Shown: positions 1 to 8,036 of the stretch, piece after piece | Numbering within the stretch: position 1 is the stretch's first letter | Layout of the letters: every line of letters begins with the position of its first letter | From: Solibacillus palustris | GTDB taxonomy: Bacteria; Bacillota; Bacilli; Bacillales_A; Planococcaceae | Assembly (NCBI RefSeq): GCF_022549215.1 | Contig: NZ_JAKZFC010000003.1 | Coordinates: 310,001-374,000, forward strand | Reading direction: 5' to 3' | Length of the DNA stretch: 64,000 nt | Notes under the pieces: generated by a model | Database searches by the model: none | Seen by the model: only the letters and a program-made list of their open reading frames with translations | What the model was told of the DNA's origin: nothing | Program-made: the position numbers and the translations under genes

Positions 1-931
1 AACAATGGCGCTCTACATATTTACGCGACATAACCTCTTTTTCCAGCAAATCATAGAAATGATCAATTTCATCATTAATTTCTTGAATGCGAGGTGATAC
101 CGCTTGTAAATTAAGCTCAGCAATCGCAGTTTTTAATGTAATTAGTTCGTTATCTAGTGCATCTAAGTATTCTGTTAGCTCTAGATGGCGCAAGTAATAG
201 TTTTGCTCTTCCATTTCACGTTGACCATTTCTTAATTCATGAATAGCTGTTGGAATTTTTGTTTGAATTTCGGTTAATAATGTTGGTACTTCATTTAGCA
301 GATTGAAAATTTCCTGTGCTTCGCTATTTAGCTGTAACACAATTTCACGCGCTTGTAAGTAATTACCTTCTTTTGTTAATCCATTAAACTCTTCAAATCT
401 AGGTGAAAACTGTTCCAAACGCTTCTCTAACCCTTCTAATGCAGGGCCAAATGAATGTTGATGAGCTAAAATTGTTTTACGCGCAGAGCGGTAATATTCT
501 TTTAGTTGTTCCATTTCAATGCGATTCTTTTCTTCACTACCGATTAATTCATCCAACTCTGCGATAATTTGTACACGTACTTGTTCACATTGTGTTAACT
601 GTTGTTCAATTTCACGCTCAGTAGTAGATGCTTTTTTAAATTGGAAGCGGTCAATATGCTCTTCTGCATCAAATAGCATTTCATCAACTTTTGGAATTTG
701 CTTATCCATAACATCTAGCCATCGATTACGCCAGTTTTCGAATAGTTCCTCTGTTTGACCATTCATATTTAGTGCTTTCACTTTTGCTAATTCTTCAAAA
801 ATCGGATAATGTTGAATTTGTAATTTTTCTTTGTCTAATCGTCCTATTTCTGCATTATGCTTGCGTCGTACTACTAAGCCGGCTGTTAATAATGCTAATA
901 GTATGACGACAACAATGATGATATACTCCAT
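1..931 (-). CDS. ezrA: Septation ring formation regulator EzrA (N-terminal part, cut by window edge)
   Basis: Reading the minus strand from the ATG at 931 gives an open frame that runs off the left edge, so about 310 N-terminal residues are visible. It opens with a short extracellular end and one membrane anchor (residues about 4-21, rich in I/V/L), followed by long heptad-rich, Glu/Lys/Gln-rich helices, as in EzrA. EzrA is a membrane-anchored spectrin-like protein that restrains FtsZ ring assembly. A purine-rich AGGGGG ribosome site lies just before the start. It diverges from hisJ. The identification rests on architecture, and on the neighbours, which match the B. subtilis ezrA-hisJ-ytsP-dgcP-rpsD order. 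Confidence 0.9.
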   Translation of the reverse strand, partial: MEYIIIVVVILLALLTAGLVVRRKHNAEIGRLDKEKLQIQHYPIFEELAKVKALNMNGQTEELFENWRNRWLDVMDKQIPKVDEMLFDAEEHIDRFQFKKASTTEREIEQQLTQCEQVRVQIIAELDELIGSEEKNRIEMEQLKEYYRSARKTILAHQHSFGPALEGLEKRLEQFSPRFEEFNGLTKEGNYLQAREIVLQLNSEAQEIFNLLNEVPTLLTEIQTKIPTAIHELRNGQREMEEQNYYLRHLELTEYLDALDNELITLKTAIAELNLQAVSPRIQEINDEIDHFYDLLEKEVMSRKYVERHC

Positions 932-1071
932 TGTAAGCCCCCTAATCCCAAAAAAAAATCAATAAAGATAGCTATATACGTATTACTAATCATAACATGT
1001 TTTTTGGAATTTGTTTAACTATTTACAGGTTTTTTACTTCGAGAATCCCTTATTTTCAAAGGAGGACGCTA

Positions 1072-1878
1072 ATGAGAAAGCGAGACGGTCATATACATAC
1101 GCCTTTTTGCCCACATGGATCAGGCGATTCATTCGACAAGTACATTACTAAAGCAATAGATGAAGGTTTTACTGAAATCACATTCACCGAGCACGCACCA
1201 TTGCCAATTTCGTTTATCGACCCTACACCTGAAAAGGATTGCGGCATGAAACACGAATTGCTCACAGCATATTTTGGACAATTACAAGAATTAAAAGAAC
1301 GTTATAAAAAGCACATTATTATCAATATCGGTTTAGAAATTGATTATATTGTAGGTTTTGAACATGCAACTCGAAATTTTTTAAATGAAGTAGGACAAAT
1401 TCTTGATGATGCCATTCTTTCAGTACACTTTTTACAACATGCAGGAAACTATACATGCATTGATTTTTCTGAGGATGTATATTTACAATTTAGTGAACAA
1501 ATTGGTGGAATCGAAGCAATGTACTCCCTTTATTATGAGACGGTGAAGCAATCTATATTAGTCGATTTAGGACCTTACAAACCAAAGCGTATCGGGCATC
1601 CTACACTAATTCATAAATTCCAACTTGCACATAACCAATCGATCAATGACCGAGCACAAATCAAATCGGTGTTAGAGTTAATGCAAACACATGGCTATGA
1701 ACTTGATTTCAATAGTGCGGGATTAAGTAAAACCTATTGTCAGGAACCTTATCCAAATTATGAATATGCGGCTTTTGCTAAACAAATTGGTGTACCGATT
1801 GTTTTCGGTTCAGATGCACACACAGCAAATGATTTACATCAGCATTATTATGCGTTACAACAAAAACTAACTTTTTAA
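1072..1878 (+). CDS. hisJ: Histidinol-phosphatase, PHP family
   Basis: This 268-residue protein would dephosphorylate L-histidinol phosphate in histidine synthesis. The N-terminal DGHIHTPFCPHG (residues 5-16) is the first metal-binding motif of PHP-domain phosphatases, and GSDAH (ending at His250) is the last. The frame is open from 997, but the ATG at 1072 is preceded by AAAGGAGG at a good distance, and the protein begins with the PHP motif as in other HisJ proteins, so I take 1072. It diverges from ezrA and lies 16 nt before ytsP, so the two are probably cotranscribed. The gene is far from any his operon in this window, as in Bacillus. Confidence 0.93.
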   Translation: MRKRDGHIHTPFCPHGSGDSFDKYITKAIDEGFTEITFTEHAPLPISFIDPTPEKDCGMKHELLTAYFGQLQELKERYKKHIIINIGLEIDYIVGFEHATRNFLNEVGQILDDAILSVHFLQHAGNYTCIDFSEDVYLQFSEQIGGIEAMYSLYYETVKQSILVDLGPYKPKRIGHPTLIHKFQLAHNQSINDRAQIKSVLELMQTHGYELDFNSAGLSKTYCQEPYPNYEYAAFAKQIGVPIVFGSDAHTANDLHQHYYALQQKLTF

Positions 1879-1894
1879 ATTTGGAGGCTTTTTT

Positions 1895-2374
1895 ATGTTT
1901 GCAAAAAAAACTTACAGCGGCACTCTCGCCGAGCAATACAATTTACTCTCAAAGCAATTAGACGCACTTTGTCATGGTGAAACTGATATGATTGCCAACT
2001 ATAGTAACGCTTCAGCTTTACTAAATCAGTTTTTAACAGACATTAACTGGGTCGGCTTTTACTTTATGAAAGACGGGGAACTCGTACTCGGGCCATTCCA
2101 AGGTTTACCAGCATGTGTACGAATTCCTGTTGGTCGTGGTGTTTGCGGAACAACTGTAGCCAACAAAGAAACCATCGTTGTTGAAGATGTACACACATTC
2201 CCTGGTCATATCGCTTGTGACGCAGCATCAAAATCAGAAATCGTTATTCCAATTATCAAAAACGATGAAGTGATTGGTGTGTTAGATATCGACAGTCCAA
2301 TAGAAGCTCGTTTCAGTTCAGAAGATCAAGTAGGCTTAGAAAAATTTGTGACAGTTCTACTAAAGTATGTATAA
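1895..2374 (+). CDS. ytsP: GAF-domain free methionine-(R)-sulfoxide reductase
   Basis: A 159-residue single GAF domain. Three cysteines, Cys74, Cys84 and Cys108, have exactly the spacing (10 and 24 residues) of the Cys84/94/118 set in E. coli fRMsr (YebR/MsrC), the enzyme that reduces free methionine-R-sulfoxide. The surrounding residues GVCG and HIACD are the usual family signatures. It follows hisJ closely and ends at a bidirectional terminator. B. subtilis YtsP is the syntenic homologue. Activity is inferred from the conserved cysteines. Confidence 0.9.
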   Translation: MFAKKTYSGTLAEQYNLLSKQLDALCHGETDMIANYSNASALLNQFLTDINWVGFYFMKDGELVLGPFQGLPACVRIPVGRGVCGTTVANKETIVVEDVHTFPGHIACDAASKSEIVIPIIKNDEVIGVLDIDSPIEARFSSEDQVGLEKFVTVLLKYV

Positions 2375-2381
2375 AACAGTT

Positions 2382-2416
2382 AAAGCTCCCCACTACTGTG
2401 GAGAGCTTTTTTAATG
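2382..2416. terminator. Bidirectional intrinsic terminator between ytsP and dgcP
   Basis: An AAAGCTC..CCAC / GTGG..GAGCTTT stem with a four-base loop is followed by a T run on the plus strand and preceded by A residues, so it can stop transcripts from both converging genes. It overlaps the last codons of the minus-strand gene. Confidence 0.85.
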
Positions 2417-4267
2417 CTGTAATTGCATCGAATCTGCAAATAAGCAATAACGATTTTTACCATTACGTTTTGCGCTATATAACGCAGTATCTGCTTGCAA
2501 AAATATGTCCTGGAAATCCGGACGGGCATGGCGGTTCCAAGTAATAAGCCCTGCCGAAACGGTAACAGATGGATTAGTCTTATTCGGAACAATATCTACA
2601 ATGGATTGCGCTATTTTTAATGCTTCATTATTTAAAATATTCGGGATATAGACGGCGAGTTCTTCCCCGCCCCATCTTGAACAAATACCGCGCGTACCAA
2701 TTTGTTGTTGGAGCTGTGAGCTTATTTGCACGAGCACTTCATCGCCAACTTGATGACCAAAAGAGTCATTTACCTTTTTAAAATTATCAATATCAATTAG
2801 TAAAAACATCCCCGAATCATCTTTTTGAATCGATTGTTCTACATAATTATCGGAAAATCTGCGCGCGTACAGCTTTGTTAAATGATCACGGTCTACCATT
2901 TCTTGCAAACGATCACGTAAAATCGAATTGGATATAGCAAGGGATGAATGATGAATTAACGATTGCATTAGTTTGAAACTATCAAACGAAAAGAAATAAG
3001 GTTCATTATGTAATACAATACTAAACCCATTAATCTTTTCTTCAACAATCATCGGAATGGCCATAATTGATTTGAAAGGAATGTCCTCATCAATAAGACG
3101 ACTAAAATCTGCGATAAATAACGAATCTTGTGTTACTTCGAAATGTTTTTCTATATGCTCAATATAAATTTGAACTTCCTCGTGTTGAAAAAAACCCGTA
3201 CAAACTTCGGTTGATTTATATTGATTTTCATTTTTAAAAAAGAAACCAATCTCTTTAGGTTGAAATGACTTCAATAATTGTTTTTGTAAAAAAAGTAGCA
3301 TTTCATTAATCGATAGCTTCATATTCATACGATGCGACGTTTCATTAATCAGTTGTAAGTCACTTACCAAGCGATGTGATTGATGATATAACTTCGCATT
3401 TTCTAGGGCATTCCCAGATGCATGCGCTAACATACGAATAAATTCTTTTTCAGTAGTTGAAAATACATACTTTAACGGAGCCTTTACTTGTAAAATGCCG
3501 TATATTGCTTGGCGACCTTTAATTGGGGCATTCAGTAAGCAGCAATCTAATTCAGAAGCTTTTTCTTCTTTCATTTCTCCAGACACAAAGGATTCTATCG
3601 TTGATGGACGCTCTGACAAATAATCAAACGGCTTAATACATACACGCGTTTGACGGTCTTGGTCATTTGATAAAATCAACTCGACTTCAAAATTTGCGAA
3701 ATTTTCTTCTATTGCTACGAGTACATTTTCTAAAATGACATCAATATCCATTGTTGAATGGAATAAATCCGTGATGGCATATAATTTGCGATATTTATCT
3801 TCATTTGCTTGCATTTTATAGCTATCCAGTAAAAATTGATATATCTTCGTTACTTCTTGCACAAGTTGAGGTGTTAAATAAGCTTCTTTTGTTTCATCTT
3901 CACATTTAAAAACAATCAAGCCTAAAATAGATTGCTCTACAATTAGTGGCATAATATGTGTATGATTTTGTAAATAGTTTTGTTTTTGTACTATTTTTGG
4001 TATTTCAATTATGTAGTGACTTTTTAATAACGGTTGCACATCGTTTAATGTAAGTTCATTTAAAAACTGATAATCTGTATAGTTTGGTTTCAGCGAATTT
4101 CCTTTTAACCGAAATAAAATGCTGTCTTGAATCGTAAAGTATTTGTTTAAACCATGAGCTAATAAACTAAAATAATCATTAAAATTATTTAGGTTTTCTT
4201 TAGAGTCGATACATAGACTTAAGATTTCGGATTTAAATTGATCAACCAATTGTTGATATTCTGTCAT
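2411..4267 (-). CDS. dgcP: GAF-GGDEF diguanylate cyclase (DgcP-like)
   Basis: A 618-residue soluble protein with GAF-like sensory regions (roughly residues 20-430) and a C-terminal GGDEF domain. The active-site signature is RWGGEEL (GGEE near residues 533-536), so catalysis of c-di-GMP synthesis from GTP is plausible. The RxxD inhibitory site that normally precedes the signature is not present: the matching positions read G and G instead of R and D, so product inhibition through an I-site is unlikely. In B. subtilis the syntenic gene dgcP (ytrP) lies in the same place next to ytsP and rpsD. It converges on ytsP. No membrane segments are seen. Confidence 0.9.
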   Translation of the reverse strand: MTEYQQLVDQFKSEILSLCIDSKENLNNFNDYFSLLAHGLNKYFTIQDSILFRLKGNSLKPNYTDYQFLNELTLNDVQPLLKSHYIIEIPKIVQKQNYLQNHTHIMPLIVEQSILGLIVFKCEDETKEAYLTPQLVQEVTKIYQFLLDSYKMQANEDKYRKLYAITDLFHSTMDIDVILENVLVAIEENFANFEVELILSNDQDRQTRVCIKPFDYLSERPSTIESFVSGEMKEEKASELDCCLLNAPIKGRQAIYGILQVKAPLKYVFSTTEKEFIRMLAHASGNALENAKLYHQSHRLVSDLQLINETSHRMNMKLSINEMLLFLQKQLLKSFQPKEIGFFFKNENQYKSTEVCTGFFQHEEVQIYIEHIEKHFEVTQDSLFIADFSRLIDEDIPFKSIMAIPMIVEEKINGFSIVLHNEPYFFSFDSFKLMQSLIHHSSLAISNSILRDRLQEMVDRDHLTKLYARRFSDNYVEQSIQKDDSGMFLLIDIDNFKKVNDSFGHQVGDEVLVQISSQLQQQIGTRGICSRWGGEELAVYIPNILNNEALKIAQSIVDIVPNKTNPSVTVSAGLITWNRHARPDFQDIFLQADTALYSAKRNGKNRYCLFADSMQLQH

Positions 4268-4516
4268 TTAACCACCTTTTCTTTCACACTTACGATTTAC
4301 GTTACCTCTACTTACTTTATAGTATACACTAGTTATGCCTATTAGACCATTTATTTTTGTTAAAATTTTCTAAACAATTAAACTGAAATGTTCTTTTTAT
4401 GTATTAATTGATACTTTAGTTTAATTTACAACAACTTAAGACTATGTAATTGTAACTATATTTATTCACTTTATATAAATCTAAATTCACTATATCGACT
4501 GCAATGGTATAATTGG

Positions 4517-4545
4517 TTGACGCGTCAAAAAAAAAAAGTTACAAT
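4517..4545 (+). promoter_or_regulatory. Sigma-A promoter of rpsD
   Basis: TTGACG at 4517-4522 and TACAAT at 4540-4545 are separated by 17 bp, with an A-rich spacer. This predicts a leader of about 190 nt before rpsD. Confidence 0.8.
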
Positions 4546-4609
4546 AGCCTTTGTGTAAAATGAATGCAGTAGTTGTATAACTTACTGGTGTATTTTATTC
4601 CTTCTTTTT

Positions 4610-4740
4610 ATATAGAATGGTGTATTGCGTAACCCTTTCGGCTGCATGGGCGAAGATACGTGAAAATAAAATACCTAGGAAGATCGGGTACAACTGGTTT
4701 TTTCTTTTACAACAAAAACCAAATTTAAAGGAGGAGACAC
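4610..4740 (+). promoter_or_regulatory. rpsD leader, S4 autoregulatory element
   Basis: The leader contains the conserved block GCGTAACCCTTTCGGCTGC followed by GGGCGAAGATACGTG, with complementary arms (GTAT/ATAC, CCC/GGG). This is the appearance of the Bacillaceae S4 leader, which folds as a pseudoknot around the ribosome site and is bound by ribosomal protein S4 to repress its own translation. The ribosome site AAAGGAGG lies at its 3' end. The fold was not computed. Confidence 0.75.
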
Positions 4741-4744
4741 AATT

Positions 4745-5347
4745 ATGTCTCGTTATACAGGTCCATCTTGGAAACTATCTCGTCGTCTTGGTATTTCATT
4801 AAGCGGCACAGGTAAAGAAATCGCTAAACGCCCTTACGCACCAGGTCAACACGGCCCGAACTCTCGTGGTAAGAAATCAGAGTACGGTCTACAATTAACT
4901 GAAAAACAAAAATTACGCCACATGTATGGAATGACTGAACGTCAATTCAAAAACACATACAATAAAGCTGGTAAATTACAAGGTGTACACGGCGAAAACT
5001 TCATGATTTTACTTGAAACTCGTTTAGACAACTTAGTTTACCGTTTAGGTTTAGCTCGCACTCGTCGTGCATCTCGTCAATTAGTTAACCACGGTCACAT
5101 TTTAGTTGACGGTAAACGCGTTGACATCCCATCATTCTCAGTAAAACCAGGTCAAACGATCTCTTTACGTGAGAAATCAGCTAACTTATCAGTAATTGCT
5201 GAATCAATCGAAGTAAACAGCTTTGTACCAGAATATTTATCATTCGATGCTGACTCTAAAGTAGGTACTTTTGTACGTTTACCAGAGCGCTCTGAATTAT
5301 CTTCTGAAATCAGCGAACAATTAATCGTAGAGTTCTACTCTCGTTAA
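4745..5347 (+). CDS. rpsD: 30S ribosomal protein S4
   Basis: A 200-residue S4 protein starting [11 protein letters not shown]4 binds 16S rRNA early in 30S assembly. It has the N-terminal S4 domain, and the S4 RNA-binding fold around [18 protein letters not shown] and [13 protein letters not shown] (residues about 92-135). The gene is monocistronic, with its own promoter, leader and terminator. Lacking a zinc-type CxxC set, it is the C-minus form. The downstream side is where the accessory island begins. Confidence 0.98.
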   Translation: MSRYTGPSWKLSRRLGISLSGTGKEIAKRPYAPGQHGPNSRGKKSEYGLQLTEKQKLRHMYGMTERQFKNTYNKAGKLQGVHGENFMILLETRLDNLVYRLGLARTRRASRQLVNHGHILVDGKRVDIPSFSVKPGQTISLREKSANLSVIAESIEVNSFVPEYLSFDADSKVGTFVRLPERSELSSEISEQLIVEFYSR

Positions 5348-5376
5348 TAAAACTTCGTTGCATTTAGCAACACAAA

Positions 5377-5420
5377 GAGCCCTAGAAACCTTGTTAACTC
5401 AAGCGTTTCGGGGCTTTTTT
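5377..5420 (+). terminator. rpsD terminator
   Basis: AGAGCCCTAGAAAC pairs, with one mismatch, with GTTTCGGGGCT, and a run of six T follows at 5415. The loop is about 15 nt. Confidence 0.85.
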
Positions 5421-5476
5421 CTTTTATCGTATATTGCATTTAAATGTATTTAAGCCCTTTTGATTAGGGGTAGTTT

Positions 5477-5510
5477 AGGGCTAAAATAGGGCTACTTCAA
5501 AATTAGCCCT
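5477..5510. repeat. Short direct and inverted AGGGCTA repeats at the island edge
   Basis: AGGGCTA occurs at 5477-5483 and 5488-5494 and inverted (TAGCCCT) at 5504-5510, with a further AAGCCCT and AGGGG just upstream. Clusters like this are common as integrase arm sites next to phage attachment sites. Here they sit just past the rpsD terminator, at the junction between core genome and phage-like island. A role as an att region is only inferred; no second copy was recognised at the other edge. Confidence 0.35.
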
Positions 5511-5540
5511 AATCTTAATAAAAATGCGTTGGCGACACGT

Positions 5541-5687
5541 TTAAGAGAATGCACATAAATCCATTAGCGCGGCTACTTTTGGGTCTACGCTGTACGGACT
5601 AACCACCGCTAACCCCAATGATGTTTTCATCTGATAATAACGGTCTACCATTTCGTAAACTTGTACTGCTGTGTATTGCTTTGCCAT
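5541..5687 (-). CDS. Small phage-type protein, 48 residues
   Basis: Minus-strand ATG at 5687 with a strong AAGGGGG ribosome site encodes 48 residues beginning MAKQYTAVQVYEMVDRYY. It has no membrane segment or recognisable domain. The upstream region (ribosome site, start context, hairpin) is shared with positions 7271 and 8925, where the starts lead into different or decayed ORFs; the 7271 copy is followed by a terminase remnant. A small prophage early or regulatory protein is the most likely origin. It is intact, but expression is unknown. Confidence 0.55.
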   Translation of the reverse strand: MAKQYTAVQVYEMVDRYYQMKTSLGLAVVSPYSVDPKVAALMDLCAFS

Positions 5688-5705
5688 AAGATTGCCCCCT
5701 TATGC

Positions 5706-5776
5706 TATAATTATGATGTCACCCATATATAGCAAGAGGGGAACCGTAGCGCTTGTACTCGCTGCGGTTTTTATGT
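5706..5776 (+). ncRNA. Candidate short RNA, cassette copy 1
   Basis: An extended -10 element (TGCTATAAT, box at 5706-5711) is followed about 30 nt later by a 10-bp hairpin at 5742-5769 (AACCGTAGCG/CGCTGCGGTT) and a T-rich tail. With TTGCCA 19 bp upstream this is a complete promoter-terminator unit for an RNA of about 55-60 nt. It diverges from the 48-residue ORF on the other strand. No ORF fits within it. Copies 2 (8944) and 3 (7289) have the same layout. Confidence 0.4.
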
Positions 5777-5861
5777 TTTTTTCTAGTTTTTAATCCTACT
5801 TTCAAAAGTAAAAATCACATATTTTATAATATCTACAAAATTTTTGAAAAGGAGTGAAACT

Positions 5862-6125
5862 ATGAAGAGACAAAGAAAACTGGGTTTTTGTTATCCTGGT
5901 TATAGATACTGCGGACCAGGGTGTACTGGACCTGGGAAACCAACTAATCCAGTAGATGCGTGTTGTAAGTTACATGACGAATGTTATTCCCGAAATGGGA
6001 GAACACAGTATTGTGATGAAATGTTTTACTCTTGTTTGTCGCCAAAGATTAACAATTACAGCAAAACTGGAAGAGATGCCGCAATGTTCACCAACATTAT
6101 TAAACTACGGAATAAATTCTTTTAA
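5862..6125 (+). CDS. Phospholipase A2-like miniprotein
   Basis: An 87-residue cysteine-rich protein. The segment YCGPGC (residues 16-21) resembles the PLA2 calcium-binding loop, CCKLHDECY (34-42) carries the catalytic His38 and calcium-ligand Asp39 plus the conserved Tyr42, and YCDEMFYSC (50-58) supplies the second catalytic Asp (Asp52). All catalytic elements of secreted phospholipase A2 are therefore present in miniature. No signal peptide is visible. The frame is open from a TTG at 5844, but AGGAG at 5850-5854 fits the ATG at 5862. It lies just before a YjcZ-type spore gene in a decayed phage region. Hydrolysis of membrane phospholipids, in spores, competition or lysis, is inference. Confidence 0.75.
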   Translation: MKRQRKLGFCYPGYRYCGPGCTGPGKPTNPVDACCKLHDECYSRNGRTQYCDEMFYSCLSPKINNYSKTGRDAAMFTNIIKLRNKFF

Positions 6126-6278
6126 CCCATAATGATCATATTGTTTAGTAACTAAATTTTATATATTAACTGGACCATAAATTCTATAGACGGTACAACA
6201 ATAAAAATTTGTTCATGTTTTTTTGCCCTACCTTCTCCCCTTTTACTGAATAAAATAAGGAGGGAAGGAGGGATTTTC

Positions 6279-6419
6279 ATGGACTACTCAGGATATGGTA
6301 ATTGCTATGGAGGATACAACAGTTATAGCAAGAACAATGGTTCAACATTCGTTTTAATCGTTGTCCTTTTCATACTTCTAATTATTGTCGGTGCTACTTT
6401 CATGCATGGGAATTATTAA
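6279..6419 (+). CDS. YjcZ-family small sporulation membrane protein
   Basis: The 46-residue ORF starting MDYSGYGNCYGGYNSY has a Gly/Tyr-rich head followed by one hydrophobic helix (FVLIVVLFILLIIVGATF, residues 24-41) and a short tail. This is the standard form of the YjcZ/SscA-type spore proteins of Bacilli. Two purine-rich ribosome sites (AAGGAGGG and AAGGAGGG) stand in tandem before the ATG. The gene is monocistronic and is followed by a terminator. Confidence 0.85.
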   Translation: MDYSGYGNCYGGYNSYSKNNGSTFVLIVVLFILLIIVGATFMHGNY

Positions 6420-6491
6420 AAAAAGTAGTAATCGATGGGTACGATAGTCATTTATTAATAGCTTGGTATCACTCTAATGTTTTTTGGGATT

Positions 6492-6522
6492 AGGATCACT
6501 TTCCCATAGAGTGATCCTTTTT
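6492..6522 (+). terminator. Terminator after the YjcZ-like gene
   Basis: AGGATCACT pairs with AGTGATCCT around a nine-base loop, followed by TTTTT. Confidence 0.85.
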
Positions 6523-6691
6523 ATAGTTTCATTCCTCATATACATATTTAGTTCACACCTCACTCACTGAACATTTTTGTTCAAATGCTTAGTAATCCAA
6601 ATCCAACAGGACATTATCTATCCGTTTCGTTTTCAAGACGTTTCCAAGCCCCAAAAAATGAAATATACTAAGCTTGTCAGGCTACTCCTGA

Positions 6692-6874
6692 TCTAGGCCC
6701 TTTGTATACGACAAGTTTTGCCCGGACTGTAAAAGCCATTGCCCTGGTCCAGCAGGAACATATACTTATCGCATTACAGTGGAACGAAACACTCCAGATG
6801 AAAATATTTTTAATGTTTCCGTACTTTCTAGGTCTATTAACGCAGTAGTCTTCCCTTCGAAAAACAATAGTTAA
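6692..6874 (+). pseudogene. Cys-rich hypothetical protein, C-terminal remnant
   Basis: A plus-strand frame, open from a TGA near 6688 to the TAA at 6872, encodes about 59 residues including FCPDCKSHCPGPAGTYTYR, then a beta-rich tail ending FPSKNNS. There is no in-frame ATG and no ribosome site. An ATG at 6585 in another frame begins MLSNPNPTGHYLSVSF and stops after 28 codons, so an older longer gene may have been frameshifted. The product is not recognised. Confidence 0.35.
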
Positions 6875-6905
6875 ATAACTTTTTGTTGTGGAAAACAGCC
6901 CTAAA

Positions 6906-7146
6906 TTAAAAACTGTACGTGCTACCGCCATCAATCTTTTCGGCAATATCTGTTGTTGCATCTGGCGCATCATCATGCTTGTTTTTACCTTCGCGCTGGT
7001 ACTCGTTCATAGCTTTAAAATACTCCAGCCATCTCTCACGCCAATTGCGCGGGAAATAGTTATGATCCATTACCCATGTGGATTAGGTAATATACGAGCT
7101 TGTTTGTTTTTTACTTTGATGAAATGGCTCAACGCGCGTGAAATTC
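6906..7146 (-). pseudogene. Phage terminase large subunit, C-terminal remnant
   Basis: The minus-strand frame from 7070 to 6906 gives MDHNYFPRNWRERWLEYF and then GKNKHDDAPDATTD, typical of the end of TerL, the phage DNA-packaging ATPase/nuclease (KHDDAPDA is the conserved nuclease-domain end). The preceding part, KNKQARILPNPHG, continues upstream in a neighbouring frame, so there is a frameshift around 7072. Everything N-terminal, including the Walker ATPase motifs, is missing. This is direct evidence of a dead prophage. Confidence 0.75.
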
Positions 7147-7149
7147 AAT

Positions 7150-7271
7150 TCAACATGTTGTAGTATGTACTGTAGCTGAAACCGAGTCCAATTCATCTTT
7201 CATACGCTTATACTTACACATATTATTGCGATATTTCTTTAACGCCTTGTCTAATTGAACTTGCCTACCAT
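7150..7271 (-). pseudogene. Small phage protein, frameshifted
   Basis: The start region is almost identical to that of the 48-residue ORF at 5687, but the ATG frame stops after six codons. Shifting frame once gives GRQVQLDKALKKYRNN and then CKYKRMKDELDSVSATV before a TGA at 7150. This charged helical product looks like small phage early or late regulators. It lies directly upstream of the terminase remnant on the same strand. Confidence 0.5.
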
Positions 7272-7288
7272 AAGATTGCCTCTAATGC

Positions 7289-7360
7289 TATAATAATCTT
7301 GTTGGAATAATATAAAAATGACTTACCAAGCCGCAGCTCGCAAAGCTGTGGCTTTTTTCA
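7289..7360 (+). ncRNA. Candidate short RNA, cassette copy 3 (divergent)
   Basis: The extended -10 TGCTATAAT (box 7289-7294) is followed by a hairpin at 7329-7353 (AGCCGCAGCT/AGCTGTGGCT) and a TTTTTT tail. The distance from -10 box to hairpin end matches copies 1 and 2 (57-59 nt), but the stem sequence differs on both arms while pairing is kept. Confidence 0.35.
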
Positions 7361-7501
7361 CTCAGAAACGGGTCTTTTCTTTTCGACATTTAAAATCGCC
7401 ATATTTACTATAATATTGGAAAAATTTATTATTTATTGATTATAATTAATCTAATCGAATTTGGTTTTTCAAAGTTCGTATTATAAAAAGGAGTCTGTTA
7501 A

Positions 7502-7861
7502 ATGGACAAAGCTAAACTTCAATCTTTTTGTCTCACATTCCCCGGAACTACACATGATTACCAAGTAGACTGGCAAGCGGATCGTTATCATGTTGGCGGA
7601 AAGATGTTTGCAATGATGGGTGGAGACGCTGAAAGAAAACCTATCATTACTTTAAAATGCGACCCTGCTCATGCTGAAGAGTTACGAGAAACCTATCAAG
7701 GCATTGTTCCAGGTTATTATATGAATAAGACGCACTGGAACTCTATTTTTTTTGATTCAGATTTATCCAATGATCTGATTGAAAATCTAATTCTTCATTC
7801 CTACCAGCTAGTTTTCGAGAAGCTAACAAAGAAAGTTCAAAATCAAATTAATCCTAAATAA
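7502..7861 (+). CDS. MmcQ/YjbR-family protein
   Basis: A 119-residue protein with the MmcQ/YjbR fold (CyaY-like DNA-binding fold). Features include the N-terminal FPGTTHDYQVDW, the central KMFAMMGG strand and the C-terminal HWNSIFFDSDLSNDLIENLILHSYQLV in two parts. Family members are single-domain cytosolic proteins, some thought to bind DNA; the cellular role is unknown. The ribosome site AAAAGGAG fits the ATG. It has its own terminator and seems intact, unlike several neighbours. Confidence 0.85.
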   Translation: MDKAKLQSFCLTFPGTTHDYQVDWQADRYHVGGKMFAMMGGDAERKPIITLKCDPAHAEELRETYQGIVPGYYMNKTHWNSIFFDSDLSNDLIENLILHSYQLVFEKLTKKVQNQINPK

Positions 7862-7868
7862 TTTTGCT

Positions 7869-7900
7869 GACTTGAGTGGATGCTCAGGTCTTTTTTTATG
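7869..7900 (+). terminator. Terminator after the MmcQ/YjbR gene (repeat copy A)
   Basis: GACTTGAG pairs with CTCAGGTC and is followed by seven T. The whole block 7862-7915 recurs at 9051-9102. Confidence 0.8.
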
Positions 7901-8036
7901 CGGATATTACTACACGTAATTGACGAAATGTTTAGTAATGCAATCTGGTCGTTAAAAAATATTATAAGGGCACCTTTCTATTCTTTAGTCCATAAGATAC
8001 CTAATAAGGTGATTTTCTATTATAAGTAATAAGGAC

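Noticed and set aside
4617..4802. 61-residue ORF in the rpsD leader
   Set aside because: It overlaps the conserved S4 leader and the start of rpsD in another frame and has no ribosome site.
6888..7163. 91-residue plus-strand ORF
   Set aside because: It is antisense to the terminase remnant, whose minus-strand frame gives recognisable phage sequence.
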